Assembly (NCBI RefSeq): GCF_002975205.1 | Contig: NZ_PCOC01000001.1 | Coordinates: 620,001 to 684,000 of the forward strand | Length of the DNA stretch: 64,000 nt | Origin: Ochrobactrum vermis | Lineage (GTDB): Bacteria > Pseudomonadota > Alphaproteobacteria > Rhizobiales > Rhizobiaceae | Direction of reading: 5' to 3' | In this document: positions 26,729-35,462 of the stretch, in pieces | How positions within the stretch are numbered: the first letter of the stretch is position 1 | Layout: the number at the start of each line of letters is the position of its first letter | The notes under the pieces: model-generated | Databases searched by the model: none | What the model saw: only the letters and a program-made list of their open reading frames with translations | Told to the model about the DNA's origin: nothing | Translations under genes and position numbers: made by a program

Positions 26729-26747
26729 TGTGTGTTCCTTCGAAACT

Positions 26748-26835
26748 AGGGCAGTAAGGCAATAGGGCAGTAAGGCAGTGTGTTTTAAGAGCAGGGAACA
26801 CGACGTAACATAGTGCCCTATTGCCTTACTGCCCT
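26748..26835. repeat. Perfect 22-bp inverted repeat between betA and betB
   Basis: Bases 26748-26769 (beginning AGGGCAGTAAGGCAATAGGG) are exactly the reverse complement of 26814-26835, with a 44-base loop. The left arm also holds a direct repeat: AGGGCAGTAAGGCA occurs at 26748 and again at 26764. In the betA-betB transcript this would form a very stable stem-loop shortly after the betA stop and ahead of betB. It could stabilise the betA message, attenuate betB or be a small mobile repeat. Confidence 0.75.
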
Positions 26836-26843
26836 GGACTGCC

Positions 26844-28499
26844 TTAGCGGTCTGAAACTTGCCAGCGTGGATTGATCCACGGCTCCTGATTGGAGCGCGC
26901 CAGCGGCGTGCGGCCGAGAATATGATCGGAAGCCTTTTCGCCGACCATGATCGACGGGCCGTTGAGATTGCCGTTGGTGATGCGCGGGAAGATGGATGAA
27001 TCTGCAACGCGCAAGGCTTCGACACCGATCACCCGGCATTCAGCATCGACCACTGCCATCGGGTCGTCAACCGCACCCATTTTGCAGGTGCCGCATGGAT
27101 GGAAGGCGCTTTCGACATGCTCACGGATGAAATTGTCGATTTCATCGTCGCTCTGAACATGCGCGCCAGGCTGGATTTCCGCGCCGCGATAGGCCTCGAA
27201 TGCTTTCTGCCCGAAGATTTCACGGGTCAGCCGCACACAATGGCGGAAGTCGGTCCAGTCATCTTCATGCGACATGTAATTGAACTTGATGACAGGTTTT
27301 TCGCGCGGATTGGCCGAACGAAGCGTCACACTGCCACGCGACTTCGACCGCATCGGCCCGACATGGGCCTGAAAGCCGTGCGATTCTGCTGCCGCCTTGC
27401 CATCATAGCGGATGGCGACCGGCAGGAAGTGATACTGGATATCCGGATATTCCACGCCAGCCTTGGAGCGCACGAAAGCAGCGGATTCAAAATGATTGGT
27501 CGCGCCGTCACCGGTCTTGAAGAACAGCCATTCCGCACCGATCTTCGCTTTCGAAAACAGGTTCAGCTTGGAGTAGAGCGTGATCGGCTGTGTGCATTCC
27601 TGCTGGATATAGACTTCCAGATGGTCCTGCAGGTTTTGCCCGACGCCGGGGCGGTCGGCCACCACTTCGATGCCGTGTTCCTTAAGCTGTGCAGCGGGGC
27701 CGATGCCGGAGAGCATCAGGAGCTTCGGTGAGTTGATCGACGAAGCGGCAATGATGACCTCGCGCCGTGCGCGGATGGTCGTGAAGGTGCGGCCCGCCTC
27801 GATTTCCACGCCGACGGCACGTTTGCCTTCCAGCACGATTTTACGTGCCAAGCCCTTGACCAGCTTGACGTTCGGACGCTTGAGGGCCGGTTTCAGATAG
27901 GCATTGGCGGCAGACCAGCGACGACCGTTATGGATCGTCTGCTCCATCGGGCCGAAACCTTCCTGCTTCTCGCCATTATAATCCTCGGTCACTTCAAAGC
28001 CCGCTTCATGGCCAGCCTCGACAAAGGCATGGAACAGCGGATTGTCGCGCTTGCCGCGTTGAATATAAAGCGGGCCGCTGGTGCCGCGCCAGCCTTCCTG
28101 GCCACCGCTCGAATTTTCCATGCGCTTGAAATAGGGGAGCACATCGGCATAGGCCCAGCCGCGTGCGCCGCTTTCCGACCAGTGATCATAGTCGCGGGCA
28201 TGGCCACGCACATAGACCATGCCGTTGATCGAGGACGAACCACCAAGCACCTTGCCGCGCGGCGTCACAAGGCTGCGCCCGCCTATATGCTGTTCCGGTT
28301 CGGTGGAAAAACCCCAGTCATAGGTTTCCATGTTCATGGGGAAGGAGAGGGCGGCTGGCATCTGGATCAAAGGGCCGACGTCGGGAACGCCATATTCAAT
28401 GACGATCACTGAATAACGGCCGTCTTCCGACAGGCGATAGGCCATGGCCGATCCGGCGGAGCCGGAGCCGATGATGACGAAATCCGCTTCCATACTCAT
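26844..28499 (-). CDS. betA: Choline dehydrogenase
   Basis: A 551-residue GMC-family flavoprotein that oxidises choline to betaine aldehyde. The N-terminal FAD motif is [15 protein letters not shown] (residues 8-22). GMC signatures include [25 protein letters not shown] and [14 protein letters not shown], and the C-terminal active-site block is HPCGTCKMG plus [17 protein letters not shown]. Its start overlaps the betI stop by four bases (28496-28499). Length is standard. Confidence 0.95.
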   Translation of the reverse strand: MSMEADFVIIGSGSAGSAMAYRLSEDGRYSVIVIEYGVPDVGPLIQMPAALSFPMNMETYDWGFSTEPEQHIGGRSLVTPRGKVLGGSSSINGMVYVRGHARDYDHWSESGARGWAYADVLPYFKRMENSSGGQEGWRGTSGPLYIQRGKRDNPLFHAFVEAGHEAGFEVTEDYNGEKQEGFGPMEQTIHNGRRWSAANAYLKPALKRPNVKLVKGLARKIVLEGKRAVGVEIEAGRTFTTIRARREVIIAASSINSPKLLMLSGIGPAAQLKEHGIEVVADRPGVGQNLQDHLEVYIQQECTQPITLYSKLNLFSKAKIGAEWLFFKTGDGATNHFESAAFVRSKAGVEYPDIQYHFLPVAIRYDGKAAAESHGFQAHVGPMRSKSRGSVTLRSANPREKPVIKFNYMSHEDDWTDFRHCVRLTREIFGQKAFEAYRGAEIQPGAHVQSDDEIDNFIREHVESAFHPCGTCKMGAVDDPMAVVDAECRVIGVEALRVADSSIFPRITNGNLNGPSIMVGEKASDHILGRTPLARSNQEPWINPRWQVSDR

Positions 28500-29104
28500 T
28501 TCTCCCCCGATAGATGCCCGGAATGCTGCCCTGAAAGTTGAATGCCGATGTAATCCTCCACCAGCGCAATGGCCGAAGCTGCATCCGGCGCATCGGCACC
28601 GAGCGCGTGACGGATATAGAGACCATCGATCATGGCACCGGCACCCTCGGCGATGCGGCTGGCCCGCTCGCGCGTGGTCAGGTGCTCAAGCGCAAAAAGG
28701 AGGTTCGACTGCAGGCGACGCGCATAGATGCGCAGGAGCCGGCGGGTATCTTCCGACTGCTGTGCATGCACGTAGAAGGTGAGCCAGGCGGCAATGGTTT
28801 CCGGTGCGAACTGCGATGCGGAAAAATTGACGGCAATGATAGCGGCGATGCGCTCGCGCGGCGTCTCAACCTGTTTGATTGCCGTATTCAGATCGTTGCC
28901 CAACTCACGCAGCAGATGACGCATCGTAGCGAGGATAAGCTTGTCCTTGCCGCCGAAATAATGATGCGCGAGCGCAGGCGAAACGCCCGCCTCATGCGCG
29001 ATTTGCGCAACGGTCACGTCCAGCGAACCACGCTGGCCGATGGTGCGAATGGCGGCGTCGATAAGCTCGCGCCGCCGCAAGGGTTCCATCCCGATCTTGG
29101 GCAT
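28496..29104 (-). CDS. betI: TetR-family repressor of choline metabolism
   Basis: A 202-residue TetR protein. The N-terminal helix-turn-helix ([20 protein letters not shown], then [25 protein letters not shown]) and the following ligand domain fit BetI, which represses bet genes until choline is present. It is first in the operon, overlapping betA. A palindromic site 43 bases upstream (29147-29166) is the likely operator. Confidence 0.93.
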   Translation of the reverse strand: MPKIGMEPLRRRELIDAAIRTIGQRGSLDVTVAQIAHEAGVSPALAHHYFGGKDKLILATMRHLLRELGNDLNTAIKQVETPRERIAAIIAVNFSASQFAPETIAAWLTFYVHAQQSEDTRRLLRIYARRLQSNLLFALEHLTTRERASRIAEGAGAMIDGLYIRHALGADAPDAASAIALVEDYIGIQLSGQHSGHLSGEK

Positions 29105-29146
29105 TGTCCTGGTCCGTTCTCAGGCTAATCTTGATCCAGTTTATCG

Positions 29147-29166
29147 TTGATTGACTCATCAATCAA
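29147..29166. promoter_or_regulatory. Probable BetI operator
   Basis: TTGATTGA, CTCA, TCAATCAA: two perfect 8-base arms with a 4-base spacer, upstream of betI. TetR-type repressors bind such palindromes, and BetI sites in other bacteria contain similar TTGAT/ATCAA halves. Autoregulation of betIBA is the natural reading. Confidence 0.6.
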
Positions 29167-29269
29167 TAAAAACCCGATATGAAAATCATGCGCTTACGCA
29201 TTGCAAGGACTGTCGGGGGAAGTAACGGACAGGCTTGCCGGGGAGGCGCGAACTGCTTACATTCATTTG

Positions 29270-29740
29270 ATGAGCAGAGCTTTCACCAAAGAACAGGATG
29301 ATGCACCGACCGATCTCGGTGAGCGCCCGGTCAGTCCGCATCGCAATCTCGTCACGCCGAGCGGCTTGAAGATGATCGAGGATGAAATCGCAAGGCTGCA
29401 GCGTGAACTGGCAGACGCCAATGTTGCTGGCGAGCGTTCGGCAATTGCGCGCATTTCGCGCGATCTGCGCTACTGGGTGGCGCGGCGCGAAAATGTCGAG
29501 CTTTCCGTTCCGGATCCCGACAGTGATGTCGTGCGTTTCGGCATGACGGTGGAACTGGAAAATCTGGACGACGGCAAGGTCCGCCGCTGGACGATCGTTG
29601 GCGAGGACGAAGCCAATCCGTCAGACGGCAAGATTTCCCACGTGGCGCCGGTTGCCATCCTGCTGTTCGGCAAGCCGGTCGGCGATGTCGTGAAGATCAA
29701 TAATGTCGACTGGGAAATCGTGTCGCTGAAGGTTGTTTAG
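29270..29740 (+). CDS. GreA/GreB-family transcription elongation factor
   Basis: 156 residues from the ATG at 29270; a frame from 29201 would add 23 residues of unlikely sequence. The N-terminal coiled coil starts at NLVTPSGLKMIEDEIARLQREL and includes RDLRYWVARRENVEL. The C-terminal FKBP-like domain has FGMTVELENLDDGK, WTIVGEDEA, and PVAILLFGKPVGDVVKIN. Gre factors rescue backtracked RNA polymerase; this one resembles GreB-like accessory members, with an extra N-terminal tail of about 25 residues. Its 3' end overlaps the convergent doc gene by 4 bases. Confidence 0.8.
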   Translation: MSRAFTKEQDDAPTDLGERPVSPHRNLVTPSGLKMIEDEIARLQRELADANVAGERSAIARISRDLRYWVARRENVELSVPDPDSDVVRFGMTVELENLDDGKVRRWTIVGEDEANPSDGKISHVAPVAILLFGKPVGDVVKINNVDWEIVSLKVV

Positions 29741-30126
29741 TCGTCAACCATAACGACGGTGTGATCGCGGAAGAACGTCGCGGCACCGGTTTCGTCTATA
29801 TCGCTCGTCGAAACCATAAGGACGAGCTGGATAACGTCTTCCTGTTCGGCTTCGAGGCTGTAGCCGTTGAAATATAGAAACAAGTCGGCTGCAGCCAATC
29901 CTGTTCTCTTGTTGCCGTCTATGAAAGGATGGTTCTTCAGCACTCCGAACAGATAGGCCGCCGCCAAGTCGAAAATATCCGGATCGCCATAGGCTTTCTT
30001 TTGAAGCGGGCGCGCAAGTGCTGAATCAAGCAAACCGGAATCGCGAATGCCCGCTGCACCGCCGTGCAGACGCAACTGCTCCTGATGCAGCGCCTCTATG
30101 AAGGCCCGCGAATGAAAGTCGATCAT
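29737..30126 (-). CDS. doc: Doc-family toxin (death on curing)
   Basis: A 129-residue Fic/Doc-fold toxin. The signature HPFIDGNKRTG (consensus HxFx[DN][AG]NKR) is complete, preceded by AAYLFGVLKNH. Doc enzymes phosphorylate elongation factor Tu and stop translation when the antitoxin is lost. The gene overlaps its antitoxin by four bases, the usual coupling of a type II module. Fic enzymes that AMPylate normally have a longer motif, so Doc is the better call. Confidence 0.88.
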   Translation of the reverse strand: MIDFHSRAFIEALHQEQLRLHGGAAGIRDSGLLDSALARPLQKKAYGDPDIFDLAAAYLFGVLKNHPFIDGNKRTGLAAADLFLYFNGYSLEAEQEDVIQLVLMVSTSDIDETGAATFFRDHTVVMVDD

Positions 30127-30353
30127 TGAGCGAGTACGCGATAAGCGGTTTCGTACTTTTTCATCCGCTCGCGGGCAATCTTCATTTTCTTCTCGAAGAT
30201 TTCCGGATCTTCTGTGCTCCTGGTCAGTCTCAGCCCATCCTTGTCTGCGGTCAGGACCAGAGTGTCGCCAGTTTGCACGTTCAACTGCTCCAGCATTTCC
30301 TTGGGGATGATCACACCGTCGGAATTGCCGATCTTGCGCAGGATAACGTTCAT
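30123..30353 (-). CDS. AbrB/MazE-type antitoxin
   Basis: A 76-residue protein with an N-terminal SpoVT/AbrB swapped-hairpin DNA-binding domain (RKIGNSDGVIIPKEMLEQL, then DTLVLTADKDGLRLT). The charged C-terminal tail (EKKMKIARERMKKYETAYRVL) is likely the toxin-neutralising part. It precedes doc with a 4-base overlap and should bind the palindrome at 30363-30392 to repress the pair. Confidence 0.88.
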   Translation of the reverse strand: MNVILRKIGNSDGVIIPKEMLEQLNVQTGDTLVLTADKDGLRLTRSTEDPEIFEKKMKIARERMKKYETAYRVLAQ

Positions 30354-30362
30354 GGCTTCTCT

Positions 30363-30392
30363 CCTATGTTATAACGCATGATATAACATAGG
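30363..30392. promoter_or_regulatory. Operator of the antitoxin-doc pair
   Basis: CCTATGTTATA and TATAACATAGG form a perfect 11-base inverted repeat around the spacer ACGCATGA, 10 bases upstream of the antitoxin start. The AT-rich arms overlap where a -10 element would lie. This is the expected arrangement for autoregulation by an AbrB-type antitoxin. Confidence 0.7.
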
Positions 30393-30414
30393 GCGCCCAT
30401 GTTGTCACTCCAAG

Positions 30415-31407
30415 CTACAGCCAGCCCTTGCGACGGAAATAATAGAGCGGCAGCAGGGCAGAGGCGACCATCAGGCCCAGCGCCATCGGATAGCCCCAGG
30501 GCGAGTTCAGTTCGGGCATGAAGGAAAAATTCATGCCGTAAATGGAAGCCACCAATGTCGGGGGCATGAAGCCGACCGCCGCCACGGAAAATATCTTGAT
30601 GATGGCGTTCTGTTCGACCGAGATCAGGCCGACGATCGTATCGAGCAGGAACGTGACCTTGTTGGACAGAAAGTCCACATAGGCGGTCAGCGATTGTGTG
30701 TCGCGCTCCAGCGATTTGACCCAGCTACGTGTCTCTTTCTTGCCGGATGCCGGATTATTGATGGCCGACAGATAGACCAGCATGCGGCTGATGCCCGCCA
30801 GGCTTTCCCGCATACGCGAAAGAAACGTTCCCTGGCCGCCGATCTGGGTCAGGATATGGCGGAAATCCTCTGTCGTCATCGGGCGCGCTTTCGGCTGGCG
30901 ACGATAGATGGAATGCGAAGCCGCATCGATCTTGCCCGCCACACCTTCCAGAATATCGGCAAGCCGGTTCGTCGTGGCTTCGGTAATGCCGAGCATAATC
31001 GACAGGCCCGAGCATTTGGCTGAAATCAATCCGTTGCCCGGTTTGGTGGAGCGCAGGATATAGGTGCTGAATGACTTCGGATTGGCATAGCGCACAGTTA
31101 TCAGCCGTGAGCCGTGCAGGATGAAGGTGACCGGCGCCAGCTCGCGATGGTCGAGATCGACCGCATGCAGGATCGGGACCGTGAGATATTGCGCGCCGGT
31201 TTCCATATAGAAGCGGCTCGATTCCTCGATTTCCGTCATGTCCTCGCGTGTCGGAATCGAAATACCCGTCCACGCCTCGACGATGTTGTCCTCATTGACG
31301 CCGGGTGCAAACAGATCGATCCAGATGACATTCCCAGGCAGCGGACTGCCCGGCTCGACTTCGACTTGTTCGAGATGGTCTCCGGAAAGGCTGTAAAGTG
31401 TAATCAT
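30415..31407 (-). CDS. corA: CorA-type magnesium/cobalt transporter
   Basis: 330 residues from the ATG at 31407; a GTG at 31458 would add 17. A long soluble N-terminal domain is followed by two C-terminal membrane segments with the diagnostic GMN loop (ASIYGMNFSFMPEL) and a short basic tail (FRRKGWL). These pentameric channels take up Mg2+. No M-box or mgtA-type leader was recognised upstream. It stands alone, upstream of and on the same strand as the toxin-antitoxin pair. Confidence 0.88.
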   Translation of the reverse strand: MITLYSLSGDHLEQVEVEPGSPLPGNVIWIDLFAPGVNEDNIVEAWTGISIPTREDMTEIEESSRFYMETGAQYLTVPILHAVDLDHRELAPVTFILHGSRLITVRYANPKSFSTYILRSTKPGNGLISAKCSGLSIMLGITEATTNRLADILEGVAGKIDAASHSIYRRQPKARPMTTEDFRHILTQIGGQGTFLSRMRESLAGISRMLVYLSAINNPASGKKETRSWVKSLERDTQSLTAYVDFLSNKVTFLLDTIVGLISVEQNAIIKIFSVAAVGFMPPTLVASIYGMNFSFMPELNSPWGYPMALGLMVASALLPLYYFRRKGWL

Positions 31408-31627
31408 ACGGGCACCTGAAGTCTGGCTCGAAATCTCGAACGGCTGAGTTATGGGCACTGTGCGCGAAAATTGTTAACGGAATGCGGCAGTGGTTTCCAG
31501 TGTGGCGAATCCGAAACTGGCGTCACTTTGGAGCGAGGTTACGACCAAATTTCGGATCCACCACACTATCCCGCAATCAGCTTTCTTCATAACGGTTGAC
31601 AGCTTCATTACACAGGTCTAATTCATC

Positions 31628-31644
31628 AAGTCATCCGATGACTT
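31628..31644. promoter_or_regulatory. Palindromic operator of the GntR-type regulator
   Basis: AAGTCATC, C, GATGACTT: a perfect 17-base palindrome ending 10 bases before the ATG of the GntR gene. FCD-type GntR regulators bind short palindromes of this kind, commonly with a TCATC-n-GATGA core. Its position over the ribosome-binding region suggests tight autorepression of the regulator and the exporter gene. Confidence 0.6.
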
Positions 31645-31654
31645 TGGTGAGACA

Positions 31655-32332
31655 ATGAAGGCAATATCCCGCAAGACTTTGGCGGATGCAGCCACGCAGT
31701 CCTTGCGTACGGAAATCATGTCCGGGCGCTGGGCAATTGGTGATCAGCTTCCGAATGAAGCCGCACTTTCCGCAACACTTGATGTCAGCCGCGGCACGGT
31801 GCGCGAGGCCGTGCGTGCGCTGGTGGCACAGGGAATGCTCGAAACCCGGCAGGGCTCGGGGACCTACGTTCGTTCGACGGCCGACACTGCGCGCAGCCTC
31901 GACCGTATCCGCCATACCAGCCTGCGGGATCGTTTCGAAACGCGAGCTGTTCTGGAGACCGAAGCCGCGCGTCTGGCTGCCCAGCGCATCACGCCGAGGA
32001 TGATTGCGCATCTGGAGAAAATGCTGGTGCAGCGCGGTAATCGCGACGAACTCGACCGCGCAACTTTCGTTGCCCGCGACTTTGCTTTTCATGAAGCCAT
32101 CGTCGCGGCATCGGGTAACAGCGCACTGATCGAGGTCTATGCTTTTTTCTCAGCCTCCATTCGCGAATCCATAGAAGCCACGCTCGATGGCGAATTGCCC
32201 GAGCCGGGCCATGAAGCACATGGTCAGATCGTCGACGCCATCGCCTCGGGCGATCCCGACAAGGCCGGAGCAACGGTTCGCCGTTTTATGGCGCCCCTGA
32301 TTGAAGAACTTGAAAGGTTGCTGGCGTCATGA
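31655..32332 (+). CDS. GntR-family regulator, FCD (FadR) subfamily
   Basis: 225 residues: an N-terminal winged helix (SLRTEIMSGRWAIGDQLPNE, then LSATLDVSRGTVREAVRALVAQGMLETRQGSGTYV) and an all-helical C-terminal FCD ligand domain with metal-binding type residues (FVARDFAFHEAIVAASGN, EHGQIVDAI-like EAHGQIVDAIASGD). It overlaps the MFS gene by four bases (32329-32332), so it very likely controls that transporter. A palindromic operator lies just before it. Confidence 0.88.
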   Translation: MKAISRKTLADAATQSLRTEIMSGRWAIGDQLPNEAALSATLDVSRGTVREAVRALVAQGMLETRQGSGTYVRSTADTARSLDRIRHTSLRDRFETRAVLETEAARLAAQRITPRMIAHLEKMLVQRGNRDELDRATFVARDFAFHEAIVAASGNSALIEVYAFFSASIRESIEATLDGELPEPGHEAHGQIVDAIASGDPDKAGATVRRFMAPLIEELERLLAS

Positions 32333-33627
32333 GCCACACGAACACAGCCCTGTCGGATACGGCAGAAAACGAGGCGATAGTGCAGCCTGAAGCGCTGGTC
32401 GATGCAGAGGCCGACAGCGTTCCACAGCCACCGGCCCGGCAGCCGCCGAGCAAGGCGCTGCGCATTCTGTTGGGCGTGAGCCTCGTGCTGATCGCGGCCA
32501 ATCTGCGACCGGTATTCTCCAGCGTTTCCGTGCTGTTGCCGGAAATTATCGACGCCACTGGCATGTCATCTGTTGCAGCCGGTGTGTTGACCACCTTGCC
32601 GGTGGTCTGCCTCGGCATTTTTGCGCCTTTCGCTCCGCGTCTGGCCCAGCGTTTCGGTGCGGAGCGCGTTCTGCTTTTTGTCCTGGCACTTCTGACCGTC
32701 GGGACGGCTATTCGCGGCTTCGGTTCGTTCTATTCGCTTTATATCGGCGCAGCGCTGGCCGGTGCGGCCATTGCGACGGGCAATGTGTTGCTTCCGGGGG
32801 TCGTGAAGCGTGACTTTCCGAAAACCGCTGCCATCATGACCGGTCTTTATACGATGGCGCTGTGCGGCGGTGCTGCATCTGCGGCCGGTTTCACCATTCC
32901 GATCAAAGGGATGCTTGGAGGTTCGTGGAACCTTGCTCTGGCTTTCTGGGCTGTTCCGGCGGCAATCGTTCTGCTGCTGTGGTTGCCGCAGGCCATGCGT
33001 GCGAAACACAATGTCGCGCATTCAGGTTTCAAGGTAATCGGCCTGTGGAAGGATCGGCTTGCCTGGCAGGTGACGCTGTTCATGGGGCTGCAATCCTCCA
33101 CCGCCTATATCGTCTTCGGATGGCTGGCGCCGATCCTGCGCGAGCAGGGCCTGAGCCCGGCAGCTGCAGGCGGTCTGGTTTCCTTTTCGATCATGATGCA
33201 GGTCATCACCTGTCTCGCGGTGCCTTCCATTGCCATTCGCCAGAAGAACCAGAGCCTGCTCAATGTTATTCTCTGTGCCTGTGCGGCCCTGCCGCTGATC
33301 GGATTTCTTTACCTGCCGCAATGGACCTACTGGGTGCTGGCGATCTTTCAGGGTATCGGGCAGGGCGGGCTCATTGCCGCTGCCATGATGGTGATCGTGC
33401 TGCGCGCACCGGATTCGCACACAGCCGCCCATCTCTCCGGCATGGCGCAGTGCGTCGGCTATACGCTGGCCGCGATCGGGCCGCTTATCGTCGGACTGAT
33501 CCATAGCGCAACGGGCAGTTTTACGGCCAGTGGCGCATTCTTTGCCCTGCTGGGGCTGGGCGCTGCGATCGCCGGATGGGGTGCCGGACGGGCGCGACAC
33601 GTCGGCGTGCAGGTCGTAAAAGAATAG
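32329..33627 (+). CDS. MFS transporter, CynX/NimT type
   Basis: A 432-residue major facilitator protein. A 40-residue cytoplasmic N-terminal tail precedes 12 hydrophobic segments. The NLRPVFSSVSVLLPEI segment at the start of helix 1-2 is typical of the CynX/NimT group (cyanate or 2-nitroimidazole export and similar). It is translationally coupled to the GntR regulator, so its substrate or a related acid is probably the inducer. A strong terminator follows. Confidence 0.82.
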   Translation: MSHTNTALSDTAENEAIVQPEALVDAEADSVPQPPARQPPSKALRILLGVSLVLIAANLRPVFSSVSVLLPEIIDATGMSSVAAGVLTTLPVVCLGIFAPFAPRLAQRFGAERVLLFVLALLTVGTAIRGFGSFYSLYIGAALAGAAIATGNVLLPGVVKRDFPKTAAIMTGLYTMALCGGAASAAGFTIPIKGMLGGSWNLALAFWAVPAAIVLLLWLPQAMRAKHNVAHSGFKVIGLWKDRLAWQVTLFMGLQSSTAYIVFGWLAPILREQGLSPAAAGGLVSFSIMMQVITCLAVPSIAIRQKNQSLLNVILCACAALPLIGFLYLPQWTYWVLAIFQGIGQGGLIAAAMMVIVLRAPDSHTAAHLSGMAQCVGYTLAAIGPLIVGLIHSATGSFTASGAFFALLGLGAAIAGWGAGRARHVGVQVVKE

Positions 33628-33635
33628 CCATAAAC

Positions 33636-33667
33636 AGAAAGCCCCGGCAAAACCGGGGCTTTCTTTT
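33636..33667. terminator. Bidirectional rho-independent terminator
   Basis: Arms AGAAAGCCCCGG (33636-33647) and CCGGGGCTTTCT (33653-33664) enclose the loop CAAAA; T-rich runs lie on both strands. It ends both the MFS transcript and the convergent superoxide dismutase transcript. Confidence 0.9.
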
Positions 33668-33685
33668 CAGATGATGCGAAAGGCA

Positions 33686-34282
33686 TCAGGCCTTTTCGTA
33701 CAGCTCTTCGACGAATTCCCAATTGATGAGACTATCGACGAAAGCTTCCAGATATTTCGGACGCAGATTGCGATAATCGACATAGTAGGAGTGTTCCCAC
33801 ACGTCGACGCCGAGAATCGGCGTTGCGCCATGAACAAGCGGGTTTTCGCCGTTCGGGGTCTTGGAGATTTCAAGCTTGCCGTTCTTGACCGACAGCCAGG
33901 CCCAGCCCGAACCGAACTGGCCAACACCGGCAGCGATGAAATCTTCACGGAACTTGTCGTAGCCGCCAAGATCGGTCTCGATAGCCTTTTCAAGCTTGCC
34001 CGGCAGCTTTTTGCCGCCGCCGCCCTTCTTCATCCACTTCCAGAACAGGATGTGGTTGTAGTGCTGGCCGGCATTGTTGAAGAGGCCCTGGTTCTTGCCG
34101 TAGCTTTCCTTGACGATCTCTTCCAGGCTCTTGCCTTCGAGGCCGGAGCCTTCGAGCAGCTTGTTGCCGTTGGTGACATAGGCCTGATGGTGCTTGTCGT
34201 GATGAAGTTCAAGCGTCTCGCGCGACATGAAAGGCGCAAGTGCTTCATAGTCATACGGCAGGGCGGGCAGTTCGAAAGCCAT
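33686..34282 (-). CDS. sodB: Superoxide dismutase, Fe/Mn family
   Basis: 198 residues from the ATG at 34282, which has an AGGAGAG ribosome site; an upstream start would add seven residues. Metal ligands lie in LELHHDKHHQAYV, NNAGQHYNHILFWKWM and DVWEHSYYVDYRN. The residue pattern (QFGSGWAWL) fits the iron type, but Fe and Mn forms cannot be fully separated by eye. No signal peptide, so it protects the cytoplasm. Confidence 0.92.
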   Translation of the reverse strand: MAFELPALPYDYEALAPFMSRETLELHHDKHHQAYVTNGNKLLEGSGLEGKSLEEIVKESYGKNQGLFNNAGQHYNHILFWKWMKKGGGGKKLPGKLEKAIETDLGGYDKFREDFIAAGVGQFGSGWAWLSVKNGKLEISKTPNGENPLVHGATPILGVDVWEHSYYVDYRNLRPKYLEAFVDSLINWEFVEELYEKA

Positions 34283-34516
34283 TGGAAACTCTCCTCTTTT
34301 CATTCAGCTTACATGGGCAGCTTGCGGCGGGCCGAGCAGATGCATGCCCCAAAACTTGCGTGCGCAATCTACATAGGCCGCAATGGCGCAGGCGGCAATG
34401 GTGCCAGCGGGCAATTCAGCTTCAAGACAATGAATTATTATTGAAATCACAGTAGGATGACGCGATTCTAGATTTTATGCTTCGCGATGCGTGGCGGACC
34501 CTCACAGGAGGAAACG

Positions 34517-35170
34517 GTGTCCCACAGTTCTTATGTCTTCGACGCCTATGGTACATTGTTCGATGTCCATTCGGCGGTACGACGACATGCAGACAAAGCC
34601 GGGCCGGACGGGCGGGCATTTTCCGAACTGTGGCGGGCAAAACAGCTCGAATATTCCTGGGTGCTGAGCCTTATGGGCGCTTACAGCGATTTCTGGAAAC
34701 TCACCGAGGATTCGCTTGATTTCGCATTCGCACGCTACCCTTCCGTCGATCCAGCGCTACGCAATGAACTCCTCGATGCTTATTGGAAGCTCGATTGCTA
34801 TCCGGAAGTGCCGGCCGCCCTCAAAAGCCTGAAGGAAAAGGGTGCACGGCTCGCAATCCTCTCCAACGGATCGCCGGCAATGCTGGAATCTGCTGTCCGT
34901 TCCGCAGCGCTCGACGTCCTGCTGGATGATGTGATTTCGGTCGATGAAGTCAGGAAATACAAGACCGCCCCGGCTGTCTATGAACTCATCACCCTGCAAT
35001 GGCGGCTTTATCCATCGGCAATCTCGTTCCAATCGTCGAATCGCTGGGATGTGGCAGGCGCGGTGCGGTTCGGCATGCGCGGGGTCTGGATCAACAGGTC
35101 CAACCAGCCCGACGAGTACAAGCAGTTTGCTCCGGCGCTTATTTTGCCAAGCCTTCAATTGCTGGACTGA
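34517..35170 (+). CDS. Haloacid dehalogenase type II-like HAD hydrolase
   Basis: 217 residues from the GTG at 34517, chosen for its AGGAGG site; the frame is open ten codons upstream. It follows the L-2-haloacid dehalogenase pattern: nucleophile in FDAYGTLFDVHSA, WRAKQLEYSWVLSLMGAYSDFW, LSNGSPAML, and the lysine in RKYKTAPAVYEL. The usual SSNGxD loop reads SSNRWD, and the motif-III proline after lysine is replaced by threonine. It may still dehalogenate, or may act on another small acid. Confidence 0.78.
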   Translation: MSHSSYVFDAYGTLFDVHSAVRRHADKAGPDGRAFSELWRAKQLEYSWVLSLMGAYSDFWKLTEDSLDFAFARYPSVDPALRNELLDAYWKLDCYPEVPAALKSLKEKGARLAILSNGSPAMLESAVRSAALDVLLDDVISVDEVRKYKTAPAVYELITLQWRLYPSAISFQSSNRWDVAGAVRFGMRGVWINRSNQPDEYKQFAPALILPSLQLLD

Positions 35171-35462
35171 GTTCTCACTAAAAGTTGAACTGTTCGGGTT
35201 TATTGAAAGCAGGCACTGGCACCCAAAATTGTGTCGCCGCTGCAACACGAGCCACGCTGGTGGGCTTTTGCCACGTTTAGGCCGCATTGCGAACGGGCGT
35301 ACGCCACATTCTTCGGGCGTTTTCCGTGCAACCAATCACCGGAAACAGCCGTTTAAGGACGTTTCGATGGCTCGCCGCGTATCTGCCACAATTGGCCGGG
35401 TCGCAATTCGTTAACCCTGAATGTGTATCTGTAACCCCTCCCGTCACCAAACTGGTTTTCAT

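Noticed and set aside
26729..27025. N-terminal extension of betB by 99 codons
   Set aside because: It runs through the inverted-repeat spacer and antisense-free DNA into betA; BetB proteins start at the ATG at 26728.
33671..34444. 257-codon open frame on the plus strand
   Set aside because: Antisense to superoxide dismutase and crosses the terminator region; no family features.
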